A DNA stretch of 64,000 nt from Salminus brasiliensis (GCF_030463535.1 NC_132893.1:27092782-27156781), one strand, 5' to 3'; shown: positions 32,601-51,250, numbered from the stretch's first letter. The notes: generated by a model not told the origin, from the letters alone. Numbers and translations: made by a program.

Positions 32601-33418
32601 TCTAAGAAGAATTTTTTTCTTAAGACACTTTTGTGAATCTGGCTCCAGGGGTTACAATGTCTACAACCCAGCTTTACATATAATGTTAATAATGGTCAAA
32701 TAGTTTAGCAATCGCTTTTGTTGGAAATCAAGATTCAGAAATCAGACATCTGGTTCCTGTTACCACCATTGTGAACAATTCTGGCCAAACAAGTCAGAAT
32801 CACTCTGCGTCATTTTGAAAGATTCTTCATTATGCTGCTATTTAGAAATATCAGTGGAATTCCCCTGTATCTTCCCCTATAACATGTAGGGGCTCCTTTT
32901 TTAGGAATAGCTGGAGCAGAAAGGCTTTATTAGAAATGACTGTGAACTCCAGGTCAACGTAAAACTGTCCTCAGCTGCAGCATTCTGGATAGTAGTACCA
33001 TCAGCATTACAAAGTATTACTCAGAGGTTAAGCTGAGTTTCCTCATTCAGACATAGCAATTGTATTCCTCACATTACTGCAAATGTGTTGGAGAATCAGT
33101 CTGGATTTCCAGTGGAAATGAAAATGAATTGAATGAAATGAACTGGTGGAGACTGGCATTGTGCTCATTTATGGTGTTGGAGAATTAAAACCAACTCATT
33201 AAACTCAACTGCTATCTTAGTTGGAAATTGAGATGCTTTTTAAGCAGTCAAGTGAGATGTTTTGTATTCAATTGTTTTTTGTTCCAGGAATTTTAAAAGC
33301 AGACAAAAAGTCAGCAAAGAAACGAAACAGAAAGCAGAAACTTACAAACCTAGTCTCACATCCTGCCACGGGTGCGACATTGATTCTGCAGTAGTCATGA
33401 CCTAAAAGTGGCATCACT

Positions 33419-33463
<45 letters not shown>

Positions 33464-34415
33464 ACAATATATCATGCAGTGATTCTCATATTTGTCACTA
33501 CCAGTTTTAAACATCAGATGAAACCATTAGGCTTCCCACTGGTGTCACAAATCTCACCAATCCAGCTCCTAAAAGGAGCTTCCACGTTTTTGCCTGTTTC
33601 CAAAACAGTCATCCGTTTTCATAGGAATTTCATGAACTTTACTAGAACTGGGCCAGAGGCAAAGTCAGTTTAGACACAACAGCCACAGCCACAGCCACGT
33701 ACTGCTGAGTCATGTAAACTACAATTTATTGTGTTTAAACTGGCCAACCCCCCCCCCCCGAAAAGTAGAGCTACTTCAAACACAGACATTTACATCAAGT
33801 AAAATGTTTAAAATCATTCTGGTTATTTGATTTAATGACCAGGGATGGATTTCTGACTGGACCATCGGAGCAAATGCCCAGGGGAATCCGACTCAAGAGA
33901 GACCACAAGACTCAAGGTGGCTCAACAACTGTAATCTATTCCACCAAGTCCACAGCCTATGAAAACAATAGCTGGATGAACAGTGTTTGAAAATGACCAA
34001 ATGGCTAAATTATAGCCCCTCAAGTTGTAAACTATTCTTCTCATGGGATTGTGTTGTTACCATTCATTTCAGACTTTGGATACCATTTTACCATTAACCC
34101 ATCAAGGTGTGTAGGACTATGTCTGCTTGTGCATTATGGCTTAGCTTAGCTTTAAAGAAAAAAACAAAACAATCATGATACTAATTTGAGGAACAAAAAC
34201 AATATTGATATTAATCAATATTCATCTCATTTAGAAAAAGGGGGGGGTTGTTGCAGTTTTGGGGGCCTCCAACTATGCCTAGAAGCTTCACAAGTCCATG
34301 ATGCTTGTGTACCATATAGTATCAATAGCTGTTAAGTGCAAGAGGCAACCCAAGATAAAAGGTAAAAAGATAAAAAGATAAAACTTGTGCATGGGGCAAT
34401 TCCATGCCATGCTAA
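29651..34415. other. Spacer between ca9 and dcp2
   Basis: AT-rich, with no exon-like sequence that I can support. It holds a short GAAAATAAAGAAAAGAGT tandem at about 30325-30365, about three diverged CTTCCATTGAAAGTT units at 30990-31100, a TG/TA microsatellite at 33421-33460 and a poly(C) run near 33752. Confidence 0.5.
33421..33460. repeat. TG/TA microsatellite
   Basis: Five TG and about fifteen TA dinucleotides. Confidence 0.95.
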
Positions 34416-34454
34416 AATGGACAGCAATAGTCTGTAAGAAAAGTGAAGACAAAC

Positions 34455-34600
34455 TCTTTCTTCGACTTCACCAGTGAGAATAAGGCTCGCTGTTCAGTCT
34501 GTGGACTGCAGCACTCCTCGGGGAGAGCTCCTCGCTCCATCAAGGGCAAACAAAGCGCATCTGAATGTGTTCAAGCTCTGCTATTTTAAACGAGAGCAGG
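34455..34600 (+). pseudogene. Possible BED-type zinc-finger fossil
   Basis: The plus strand can be read FFDFTSENKARCSVCGLQHS followed by a Ser/Lys/Gly stretch and a stop. A hydrophobic start, K-A-x-C-x-x-C and following Ser-rich part are reminiscent of the first half of a BED finger from a hAT-type transposase. No second His/Cys pair is clear. It is on the opposite strand to dcp2, in that gene's 3' flank. Weak. Confidence 0.25.
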
Positions 34601-34635
34601 AGAAAAGCACCATTACCGCCAAAGAGGACAGTGCC

Positions 34636-34641
34636 TTTATT
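34636..34641 (-). terminator. Candidate dcp2 poly(A) signal
   Basis: AATAAA on the minus strand, about 1.2 kb after the dcp2 stop. Another hexamer at about 35209 is possible. Which is used cannot be told from sequence. Confidence 0.35.
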
Positions 34642-35844
34642 TAAAAAAAAGAAAACCATACAAGGAGAAAATGAAGATGACCACTAAATGAACATGCACA
34701 GTGAAATTCCTTTTGCATAATAGTGAAGGGATTACCAGACAGACTGCAATTCACTTTTTTACAAAAAGTCAGTGCCACTTTCAGAGAGGACATGAAAGTA
34801 AAGGTGAACGCAAGTGAATGGGGAAACAAGAATCATTAACATAAAACTCCACCAGCAGCAGTTTCAGCATGATCTTTAAAAATAAAAATATACTCCTCTT
34901 GAAAAAGAAAAGACATGACACAAAAACATCAGATGATTTTAAAGCAAGCTCCAAACTCTGAGAACAGTTGGGACAGGCAGAACACAATGGGATGTTGGTA
35001 AAACTTTGTTGGATCCCAAACAATGAAAGGCAAAGTGTTGTGTATAGCTGTAGCATTAGCAACTAACATACCTACAGTACTAGGCTTATGTGGCTCAGGA
35101 TAGCTGTTGCCTTTGAGATGCAACTCATTACATCAATGCTAAACTAAGTTAAGAGGGGTCATTCTGTATTCCATGATAAATACCTTCATGAATTTTCTGC
35201 TTCTTTGATTTTATTGGAGACCTAAGAGATGTACTAAATGCAGCAAGAGCAGATTATGAGAGCACCTTTGTTCTGTGCAATAGGCTTTATAACAGACAGC
35301 AAAGGCCCTGAATGTACAGCTACCAGTATTCCCCCTTCTGATGACTTACTACATCGGCCAATGTAGCCCATTAATATCTGTAATATGTATGAGGAGGCAG
35401 GGTGACTGTAGAGACCAGTGATGTAGAATATAAAAAGCATGACAAACATTAAAGCACAGACCAATGTAAGTCCTCAATTTAAAAGCCCAATAAGAAATAG
35501 AAGAATCATCATGGCAGGAGAACAGACTGTTTAACAGGCTCTCAATAAGCGTAAATATAATTCTGGGTGCAATGAAATTCTGCCAGGAACATTAATAGAC
35601 ATAGGCCTAATAAAGCACTTATGTTTAAAACCCAAAAAGAAAAGGACTGTGCATGATTGTGCACATGTGAATAAATTGAAAACAACCTCACTTTGTCACA
35701 TTGGTCCAACATCCCTTTTATGACCACTCTTGCATAAAAGAACAGAGAAAAAAAATCTGAGTTCAGAGTGGCTCAAGGTGCAACGGATCATGTCTTTAAA
35801 ATGAGGAGAGTGAAATGAGGGTAGTTCACGTCAGGACCCACGAC

Positions 35845-38800
35845 TCAGGAGTCAAAGCACGACTTCATGATTGCTTCCCGGTCAAACTTGAAGCTGAGGA
35901 AGGACTTTGAGGAGAGAATCTGCTCATATTCACCATGGGAAGAGTCTGACTGTCCATTCGAGCCATGCACATCACTCACTGCATCTGGAGGGGGAGGTAG
36001 AGAGTGAAATGTGAGACACAATTACAGAGGTTCTTAAAACACAGAGCTAATTCAAAATTCTGAATTCAAAGAACTAATAAGAAGCACCTCATATCCCAAT
36101 TTTACAGAACAGTCAAAACATTTGAGCACTCAGCCTCACCCAAAGTATAGGAAAGATCACTGTAACTCACTAAATTTACAGCACACAATACACAATATTC
36201 AGAATAGTAAAAGCTTTATATGACTATGTCCAGAACGTTTCTACTGCATGAACAAAATGATGTTAGCTGCGTGAACAAAACCTTATCACACTTAACAGCA
36301 TGACACTCCGATATCTTCGGAATCTCAAACCCTTCCCAGTCTTATGATAATCCAGACGATAACTGATTATCTGATGGTTCTCACTTCTGAATATAATCCT
36401 CCTTTGTATTAGCTGGTCTCTACCTGGAGAGGGAGCTAAGGTACAAAACTTTACTTCCATTCAGAATCTTGTAAAATGTAACCCCCCCCCCCCCCCCCCC
36501 ATTCTTTACTTACAAAGATGAAATTACTGCACTCCCCTTTAGAATGGAACAGTAAAAGCAACCAGCATGCATGTGTGTGTACCTGCATCAAAATTGTCCT
36601 GCAGTCTTCTGGGCTGAAGAGTCTTCTCATCTTTCTACAGAAAATAAAAGGAGTTAAAAGTTGAAAACGAAAGTTTACGGCAGGGGATGTCATTACAGCC
36701 TGAATTTACTGGTTTAATCGGTAGCATATCAGACGTGCGTGTACCTGTGGATTACTGATCTCATGTGTCCTTTTCTTCATGTTGGGGGAATCCTGGTGCT
36801 TCTTTCCATTGCCTTTCACATTGTGGTTCTGCAGAAACAATAAGACCTTTTTTGCAGGTTCCACTGCTAATCTCACCACACAGCTTTATCACACTTTAAT
36901 AAGCAGATTTGGTTGTTCAACACCAAGATGCTAATTAATTCACAAATTACACTCAGAATTACATTGTGTAAACTGTACACATTTACCCTGATTTTGATGG
37001 AGTAACTGTCGGTCAATGAAGGCTTTCTACTAGATTTGGGAGCACTGCTGTGTGCATCCGATTGCATTCAGCAACAGCGTTAGGGAGGTCAGAATGTTGG
37101 CTGATCACCACCCCACCTCATTCAATAGGTTCAGGTTTATCTGCTACAAAGAGTCACATCCTATACTATTGGCAATGTTTTTGTACTAGAAAAGCTGTGT
37201 ATGTGCATTTGCACGTTTGTCAGCAATAGGAGCAACTTAAAGTAGCTGAAGGCATTCCTTAGAAGGAATGTCATTACAAACCAAAAGTAAGACATTCAAA
37301 ACAATAACAAGTAATTGTGGTCAGAAATCCATCACCACAACAATGCTGCCCTCTACTGGCTGACTTTGCCACAGTTGGCATATGGGGGGCAGGCTCATTT
37401 TCCAGGGTTTGATTAATCTAAATCAAAAATCTACAGCTGTTGGGCAAAAGCTAAATCACTTAAACTACATCACTCCATTTAGCAGAATATTGGTATCGTT
37501 TTATACACACACTAGGGCAGTGGTCATAGACCCTCTAGCCAGATATCTACCTTCCTGCAGACTGTACTTACAACCCAAATGTAAACACACTTTCAGCTCA
37601 TTTCAGCTCATCAAGGACCTCTGAAGACACAACCAAGGTGGGGCTGATTATAATAGGGGCTAAAACCTGCAGAAAGCTTGACGCCCAGTAGCAAGGTTTG
37701 ATACCACTGCACTGGTTTTTGCATACACTAGCTGACTACTAGTCCAATCCACTAGTCTGTGCTCTAGACAGCAGTTAAGAACAGTGCCTAAAGCACAGCA
37801 GCAGAAAAATAACAGTGCAGACAGGAAAAGAACAAACTCCCCATGAGAGGCAAGATTCTGGGAGCAGTGATTTAAGTGTGCCGTTTACATCAAACAGTCT
37901 ACATGAAAAAAGCTAAAAAGCAGCAACTCCTCCATTACATAAACAATTAGGAAAGAAAACAAACCTTGACTTTAAGAAAGTCTGCAAGCTCACATTGACC
38001 AGGTTGTCCAAAAACTTTCTGTTGCTTTTGCTTTGTCCAGCCCTCTCCTGGAGATGCTTCCATTGTCATCTGTGTGCGTCTGGGTTTGGAACTGAAGGGG
38101 AGGAAATAAGAGGAAGAAAATCTGTTGCATGCTACACCACTTAAGCTAGCTGTTGACAAATGGATTAAAATGAGACATCCTCTTTAAGTGCCTTATTTAC
38201 AGTTACTCAAATTTAATGTGTGATTAAACCAACCCCCCTGAGTCTGTTGGTAGTCATTTAAGAGGTTTGCTAGTTTCTACAGTTAAAAAAATAAATCCAT
38301 TGATTATTATACAGTTATGCCCAATTAAATAGATTTTTTTTTAAAACTCTGATCTCAATGCTAAAATAAAATACAATATTCATATAGTGACATTAATGAG
38401 CCATGCCTACTGAATCATGTAGCAATGTCAAGCAAAAACACCTGCATGAATGGAGCTCAGGTGCTGAGGACTGGGATATTGTCTTACCGAAAAGGCTTAC
38501 ATGGAGTGCTACCATTGGACAAAAAATCTTCATCACTGCTGGTTGATTCCAGTTTATGCTTGGCTATCCATTCTCGGAGTTGTCTGTGAAAAGGAGAGTG
38601 GGGCACTGAAGGTTTCATTTTGTGCAAAAAAAAAAAAAAAAAAAAAGTGTCCTATAATTTATTATAATAACAGAAATAAGATAAAAGACATACCTCATAA
38701 AAGGAATAGCCATGAAAAACTTGTTGGGAGCCAGACCAAGCTTGGATTTAGGGGTCATGTCATTTCTATGACATGGAAGTTTGTCAATAGAAAACCATTC

Positions 38801-41587
38801 AATGTTCTATTGAGAGTAAGAAGCAGAAACAGACATTTTCTCCTACTGTTCTGAAACATCAGGTCACAAACTGGTGGATTATAAAGAATCCAGGATACTA
38901 TACCCTTATTTCTTTCCTGGTTTTGGGGTTAAATTTGGTGTCTTTTGGAACCCCAGGTATTATGTACAACCGAGCCAGTTGATCTGTGATTCTTTGCTCA
39001 ATGAATGTGTCCTTACAGATGCGGTCTCGGATATCAAAACCAGTCTCTTCCAAAACCTAAAGCACAATACAACGTTATTAAAGATACATTGAAACCTCTA
39101 CTCAGCATTATCAGAAAATAATGAGACAACAGATTACTCTGCTCCTTCTCTGAAGTCAATGCCAACTTGCCTCTCGTACAGCACAGTCATGGGGTGCCTC
39201 ATCTTCGTTGACTTTTCCTTTAGGAAAGCCCCATCCTGATTTTGCTAGATATCCTTGTACCAGTAATGCCTGCACAAAAATGTAAGCTTTATTAATTTAT
39301 TATTAAACAGGAAAATAAATGCAAACATCATTTAAGGGTGCCAGACTTCAGCCAAATTGTTTATTTTATTTATCTGAAAATCTTTAGGCAGAACACTGGA
39401 TCTTGCTCATCTTTAGCTGTAACATACATTGTCAAGGGTTTCATCCAGAATAATTGCCCCATATGTAGGAACTCCCATCTTGTACTCTTTCCACTGCTCT
39501 AAAACTTTCTGAACATCCTCACCATGGGGAAGCAGGAATGGACAGTGATTAAAAAGTGAGGTTAAAGTTAAGGAAAAATGTCATGGAGGACAACCAACAC
39601 ACAAAAAACAAAAACAAAAACACACAAATAGGTAAATAAGCATTAGGCCCAAAAATCACTACAGATTAGGGATGTGCCTTCAGACAGATTTTGATGTTCA
39701 AGAAACCATAAGACTTAAACAAATAAATGGTAAACCATCTCAAACAGTTACCCAAGTAGCCCATGCACATCTCTACTCGTCACATTAAAAACATCAAGTG
39801 ATGCTGAGACAAAGAGGATATCAGCCTTGGCAAAGTCCCTTATCCCACACTGAGGTAATCCTGGTGTATTCTGCATGTAGAAGTCCAGGTAAAACCAATG
39901 GGCGAGCTCGATCTGGAAGCAAACTCTGATGGCATTGTCCCTTTCTTCACTGGGGATGTGGAGGATGAAGCGACTGCAGTGGGGAAAAAGACTTTAGCTT
40001 AGAAGTGCATTACAGTGTGGCACGCTGGAGAGTGAAACGCTGCGAGTGCAAGAACTTCAGAGGAACATCATTTTATACAATTAGAAACCAAACATCATGT
40101 TAACAGGTCTTAGCAACAAATTTATTTTTAGACACACCTCTTAAAACATATTACAACATAGGGGTAAATCTGATGGCTTAATGTGCAGTCTTACAAAAAC
40201 TGGTGGAATTCTGCTTGAAGCAACATGGTGTGGTGCTGGTGTAGCACAGTGGGAACAGCACTTTTCCCCATAGAAGAATAGGGGTTGATTCCCCGGTCCT
40301 TGTGCAAGACTCATAATACTACATTCATCTACCCGTGCAACATGACTCGTTTTCTACACTAGCCTCCTGAAGCTCCCCACATCAGACTCAAAACCCTGAC
40401 ACTGGCCTGCAAAGTCAGCCCATCTCTATTTGATGGCAATGAAAGACAAGTGTCTAGACTTCTCGGCCTTTGGACCGAGGTGGTGAAATGAACTTCCCCT
40501 GGGGGTCTGAACAGCAGAGTCACTTGCCGTTTTCAGATGCAGACTGAAGACCATCTCTTTCTTAATCTTGCACTTATTAAAAGGCTTGTGATTGCACAAG
40601 ATTTCTTGATATTCAGAGTTTCGTATACATAGGTAGTTGTTCATATTTGGCCGTATCTAAACTTGAGGTGAGGTGAAAGGTGAAGCACTTTTGTAAGACG
40701 CTCTGGATAAGAGTAAGCGTAAATTTGATTACTTCTGTGGATTACCTTAACTGCATCACTGGGTATTTGCTAGGACCTTCTCTGAATGAACTGAGTGTTT
40801 AATTCAATTTTGTACTTTTAAGCTTTCGGGCAGTCTTACTTTTAAGATTTAACACTGGTCCACCGTGAAACACTACCAAAGAAAGAAGAACGGCGCTTTA
40901 CAAACTTCAGTTCCTGGGCTTAACACACCTTAACTTTTAACTAGCTACCATTAACCAGTGATCACAAGCAGAGGTGGGATTGTCTGGGGGAAATTAGCCT
41001 CAACACTGCTTAGCACAGTTTCTGTCCCTAATCTTTGGCCAGGCCAGGTAAGGTTATTGTTAAGACCCAGGGGTGAGATCTTGGAGAAATCTCCAGAAAT
41101 TGCTCAAGAATCATTACCAGAGCCTAGACAGGTATGGTATGACCTACTTTGCAGGTGAAAAAAAGGGCAACAGTCATTTTAACGTGTTGTGCTGAAAGTG
41201 CTTCAGTTTCCTAGATAGATGTAAACACTAATGTAGATATAAGCTTTGGACTGGTGAGATATGCAGATCCAGGAAGTTAAAATCCACCCCAGGATTTCGC
41301 TCTAACTGCCAGAGCGGTTCTGCTGCAGCCAGTCTCTGAGCAGAGGGGCTCAGGCAGTCAGCACGAAACCCTGGGGTGGATTTTCCTGCCTGGCTAACGC
41401 GGTAATGAGCAGGAAATTGAGGCTCCGTATGCACTCTGTTAACGACTGAGATGTGAGTGGGCGATAGTTAGCTACTAGTCAAGTGGCCGGCTTATCGTAT
41501 ACCAGCTCTGTAACATCATTTAACCTATCGTTACCTGCAAAGGTCGTCCAATACGCCGTTGGGAATCTCCCCTCGTTTTGTCTCCAT
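35845..41587 (-). CDS. dcp2: mRNA-decapping enzyme 2, complete
   Basis: Dcp2 is a Nudix hydrolase that removes the 5' cap of mRNA, releasing m7GDP, mainly in cytoplasmic P-bodies with DCP1 and EDC4. Eleven exons (minus): 41587-41535, 39973-39822, 39555-39428, 39269-39171, 39056-38904, 38806-38694, 38583-38488, 38091-37965, 36828-36745, 36634-36583, 35984-35845; 398 residues. An N-terminal regulatory (box A) domain, with [20 protein letters not shown], leads into the Nudix fold. The Nudix box spans Gly129-Phe151 with Arg143, Glu144, Glu147 and Glu148, all catalytic positions intact. Box B follows ([18 protein letters not shown]). The C-terminal part is low-complexity and ends with the conserved SFLSFKFD motif. 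Intron 2 is AT-AC (U12-like) and intron 4 is GC-AG. Start chosen: [17 protein letters not shown] matches the family N-terminus. It is head to head with reep5, as in human. Confidence 0.97.
36482..36500. repeat. Poly(C) run
   Basis: 19 C in a dcp2 intron, about 80 bp downstream of exon 10. Confidence 0.95.
36997..37275. mobile_element. Non-autonomous Tc1-like element, fragment
   Basis: TGGAGTAACTGTCGG, GGCTTTCTACTAGATTTGGG, TGATCACCACCCCACCTCAT, GGTTCAGGTTTATCTGC and AAGTAGCTGAAGGCATTCC match the family at 24237 and 4264, without intact ends. It lies in a dcp2 intron. Confidence 0.7.
38626..38646. repeat. Poly(A) run
   Basis: 21 A in dcp2 intron 6. On the minus strand it is a T run about 45 nt downstream of exon 6. 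Confidence 0.95.
39057..39170 (-). other. dcp2: dcp2 intron 4, GC-AG type
   Basis: The donor reads GAG|GCAAGTT and the acceptor GCTTTAG|GTTTTG. No GT donor nearby keeps the frame, and the flanking exons join as ...CAVRE|VLEETG.... GC donors with this strong AG|GCAAGT context are the usual minor U2 class. The intron falls inside the Nudix box. Confidence 0.85.
39556..39821 (-). other. dcp2: dcp2 intron 2, AT-AC U12-type
   Basis: The donor is G|ATATCCTCTT, one mismatch from the U12 consensus ATATCCTTT. A perfect branch element TTCCTTAAC (39575-39567) has its branch A 12 nt from the end, and the acceptor is CCTCAC|TTTTTAAT. No GT-AG pair rescues the frame. The AT-AC junction gives ...[15 protein letters not shown]..., as expected for Dcp2. 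Confidence 0.88.
40232..40724 (+). mobile_element. SINE/LINE composite
   Basis: 40232-40320 has a tRNA-like head (GGTGTAGCACAGTGGG, then GGTTGATTCCCC as a B-box-like element). 40436-40560 reads, with stops, SAFGP.WWNELPLGV...[10 protein letters not shown], the C-terminal signature of several fish LINEs. 40690-40724 has the common SINE tail phrase GACGCTCTGGATAAGAG. It is in dcp2 intron 1. Confidence 0.5.
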
Positions 41588-41840
41588 GTTAAGGGCAAAC
41601 ACATCCCGAACTCACAGAACTAGTTCGACGAAAACAAAACAGCGCAAAGCTACCACGCTTGCTCAACTCGCACTGAAAAACTGGTGATAAAGAGACATGA
41701 CCCTCCCCTCATCAACATTACCCCTTCCCAAAATATCGGGGGGACCAAAGCACAACAGTCGCGGACAGACTGCTGGACTGTTTGGTTCCAACGCAGCCTG
41801 AGCTAACTAGCATTAGCGGGACTTTATGAAAACATCACGA

Positions 41841-41851
41841 GGAGGCGGGCC
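41841..41851 (+). promoter_or_regulatory. GC box
   Basis: GGAGGCGGGCC, an Sp1-type element, lies 15 bp before the first CCAAT box of the triplet. Confidence 0.5.
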
Positions 41852-41865
41852 GAAAGAAGCCCCGA

Positions 41866-41952
41866 CCAATAGCAGGCTGCAGAACGAGTAACGATGGCGC
41901 TCACGGCCAATCATTTTACTTCTAGTATGATCAACAGGGATCAACAGCCAAT
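41866..41952 (+). promoter_or_regulatory. Triplet of CCAAT boxes, 41 bp apart
   Basis: GACCAATAG (CCAAT at 41866), GGCCAATCA (41907) and AGCCAATCA (41948) are three same-strand NF-Y-type boxes with exactly 41 bp between starts. The first lies about 280 bp upstream of the dcp2 start codon. The last two match the extended NF-Y site (purine)(purine)CCAATCA. Confidence 0.65.
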
Positions 41953-42700
41953 CACATTTGTTTTCCAGCAGAGACGACTTCCTCTGTGTAGTCGACATGA
42001 CGCGGGAGAAGAGGGGAAACAAAGATGGGTGGATGTGTTTGAGAGGGTTTTGCTCATAGAGGGTCTTCAGCTAACCTTAATATTACATAAATATAATTTT
42101 AATAAGAATTTATTAAGACGGATTCATCTGACTTGCATTAAAATGTAACCTATTCCGATTAATCTATTAATAGTTCTGCCTCCGTGTGTTAATTCCTAAT
42201 TTTACGGATTTACCATCTCGTGCCAGGTGTGTACGGAGCGCTTATCAGCGTTGAAAATAAATAAATAAATAATCAAATAAAATAATAAAAATAAAATAAT
42301 ATTTAGAGGCGTAAAACATTCCCTCGGTATAATGCATCGTTCCTTCTGTTTAATACATGATTTAGAAATAAAGGGAGCAAATTATTAATAAATCGTTCAG
42401 TATAATATAATAATCCAGTTTAACTTTATTAACTACATGGGAAATATATATATTTTTTTCTATAATATTTTATTCATTTATTAAATTGAGGAAACACGCA
42501 GTCAAATTAAGAGAACATCTCATTAATCGTATTAAGTTTCCAAATATTATTTTTGTATTTTGATACTTCAGGGGCTCTGTAGTAGGGTGTGAATCTGCAA
42601 TGTGTAAATATTGATTATATGGGAAGGGTGTGGCTGTGTGGCTGAGACCCGTTGCTATGACGTCAGATTCAGCGAATCTCTGACGATGCATCCAGACTGG

Positions 42701-42706
<6 letters not shown>

Positions 42707-42741
<35 letters not shown>

Positions 42742-42743
42742 GT

Positions 42744-42795
<52 letters not shown>

Positions 42796-42797
42796 GT

Positions 42798-42839
<42 letters not shown>

Positions 42840-42841
42840 GT

Positions 42842-42897
<56 letters not shown>

Positions 42898-42933
42898 GTA
42901 GACAGAGAGAGAGAGAGAGAGAGAGAGAGGTGT

Positions 42934-43004
<71 letters not shown>

Positions 43005-43012
43005 TGTAGACA
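42707..43012. repeat. GA array with six GGTGTAGACA interruptions
   Basis: About 300 bp of GA dinucleotides carry GGTGTAGACA at 42739, 42793, 42837, 42895, 42929 and 43003, plus one ACAC slip at 42972. The array ends 60 bp before the reep5 start codon. The Ser-Leu frames on the minus strand are artefacts. Confidence 0.95.
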
Positions 43013-43027
43013 GACTGCAGTCGGTGA

Positions 43028-49980
<6,953 letters not shown>

Positions 49981-50066
49981 GAATCTCGGCGACAGAAACC
50001 ACTTCAGCTGCTGCGTATCCCTTATGACCTTCACAAGCCTGAAGAAAATGTTGCCTTTGGTTTTTA

Positions 50067-50105
50067 GAGTGTGTGTATGTGTGTGTGTATGTATGTGTGT
50101 ATGTA
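50067..50105. repeat. GT-rich microsatellite in the reep5 3' untranslated region
   Basis: TG/TATG repeats lie about 90 nt after the reep5 stop. Confidence 0.85.
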
Positions 50106-50250
50106 AACAACTGGAAAATTGCTCCTGGTTTCTCTCACTTTTCCTGTCTGTAAAGAAGGCAGTGCTGCCAGTACAAAGCGAGTTACTTTTAAATATATAT
50201 CACATATAATACCGCATGACAGTGACGATCTACCGCTGTGCTTCAGTCCC

Positions 50251-50256
50251 AATAAA
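50251..50256 (+). terminator. reep5 poly(A) signal candidate
   Basis: AATAAA in CCCAATAAACC, 271 nt after the stop. A second one in GCAATAATAAAGG at about 50325 is possible. Confidence 0.5.
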
Positions 50257-50332
50257 CCAAACTCTTACCTCTTAATAACCTTTCTTTTTGTCTTTTTCAA
50301 TAACCACAGTAGTTTAAAGCAATAATAAAGGT

Positions 50333-50572
50333 AAAGGTGCACGTATGTGACACTGTACAGCGAAATGTGTCCTCCGCATTCAACCCATCTGTGGTAGTGA
50401 ACACACACTCACACACACACACTAGTGAACTAGGGGCAGTGAGTACACACACACCCAGAGCGGTGGGCAGCCAACTCCAGCGCCCAGGGAGCAGAGAAGG
50501 TAAAGGGCCTTGCCAACCCTGTTATCGATAGCCCGACGCTTTAACCGCTGAGCCACCACTGCCCCTAATAGG
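50333..50572. repeat. Dispersed fish repeat with CA core
   Basis: The pattern CGAAATGTGTCCTCCGCATT...AACCCATCTG...CACACAC...GAGCGGTGGGCAGCC...CCGCTGAGCCACCACTGCCC is a sequence I recognise as a frequent teleost interspersed repeat. Its class is uncertain. Confidence 0.55.
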
Positions 50573-51173
50573 TATCATTTGTACCTTAAAATGAAACCAA
50601 TGAAATGAAATCATTGTGATGCTCCACTGACCTGTAGAATAACACCTCTGTCATTGCTACTCTGGGCTCGACACGCTGCTAACTGCACTGTGTGACTGGT
50701 GAAGCGGGCAGAACAGCACTCACGAGAACTGCATATTGCTGCGTGTCTCCAGTCATTCTGATGTAAATCCTGTAATATTACTCTGCCACTTCTGTCCATG
50801 TGCTTCTGTCACTTTTAGTGACTTTTCTGTGTCTCTCAGCTTGTAAAATGCACATCAAAAGCATGTCCTTTAGGGGTGGCTGAAAGCATGAATTCCACTT
50901 TCTGACCGTAGGAGCTAGAAATACCAATTCCTGCATAACGCTGCTTTAATACACTCTTAAAAACCATGATAATTCAGTGTTCAAATTTAAATTTATGTGG
51001 ATAGTGCTTTTAACAACAGATGTCACAAAGCAGCTTCACTGAGATTCCGGTCTGAGCGCCAAGACAGCAAACCAGTGGCGGCAGGGGCAAGGGAACACTC
51101 TCGGAGCGAGAGGAAGAACTCAAAGAACCAATCCTTCTCTGTTCGACACCCATCCTCCTCTACTCTTTCGGTT

Positions 51174-51250
51174 GATGCTTTAAAAGGTTTTTTAAGTGAT
51201 GCCATAAAAAACACTTGATTGCATAAAGAACCGTGGACCATTTTCACCAA
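51174..51250. repeat. AGAACC-type MITE fragment
   Basis: GATGCTTTAAAAGGTTTTTTAAGTGATGCCATAAAAAAC...AAAGAACCGTGGACC (fragments within 51174-51245) resembles the copy at 8618. Confidence 0.5.

Noticed and set aside
39822-39973. A longer dcp2 exon 2 reading on through [11 protein letters not shown]
   Set aside because: It leaves the Dcp2 family sequence at once; the AT-AC cut restores it exactly.
42707-43012. Regularly repeated GGTGTAGACA that might suggest a CRISPR-like array
   Set aside because: The 'spacers' are all pure GA repeats of varying length in a fish genome; this is a compound microsatellite.
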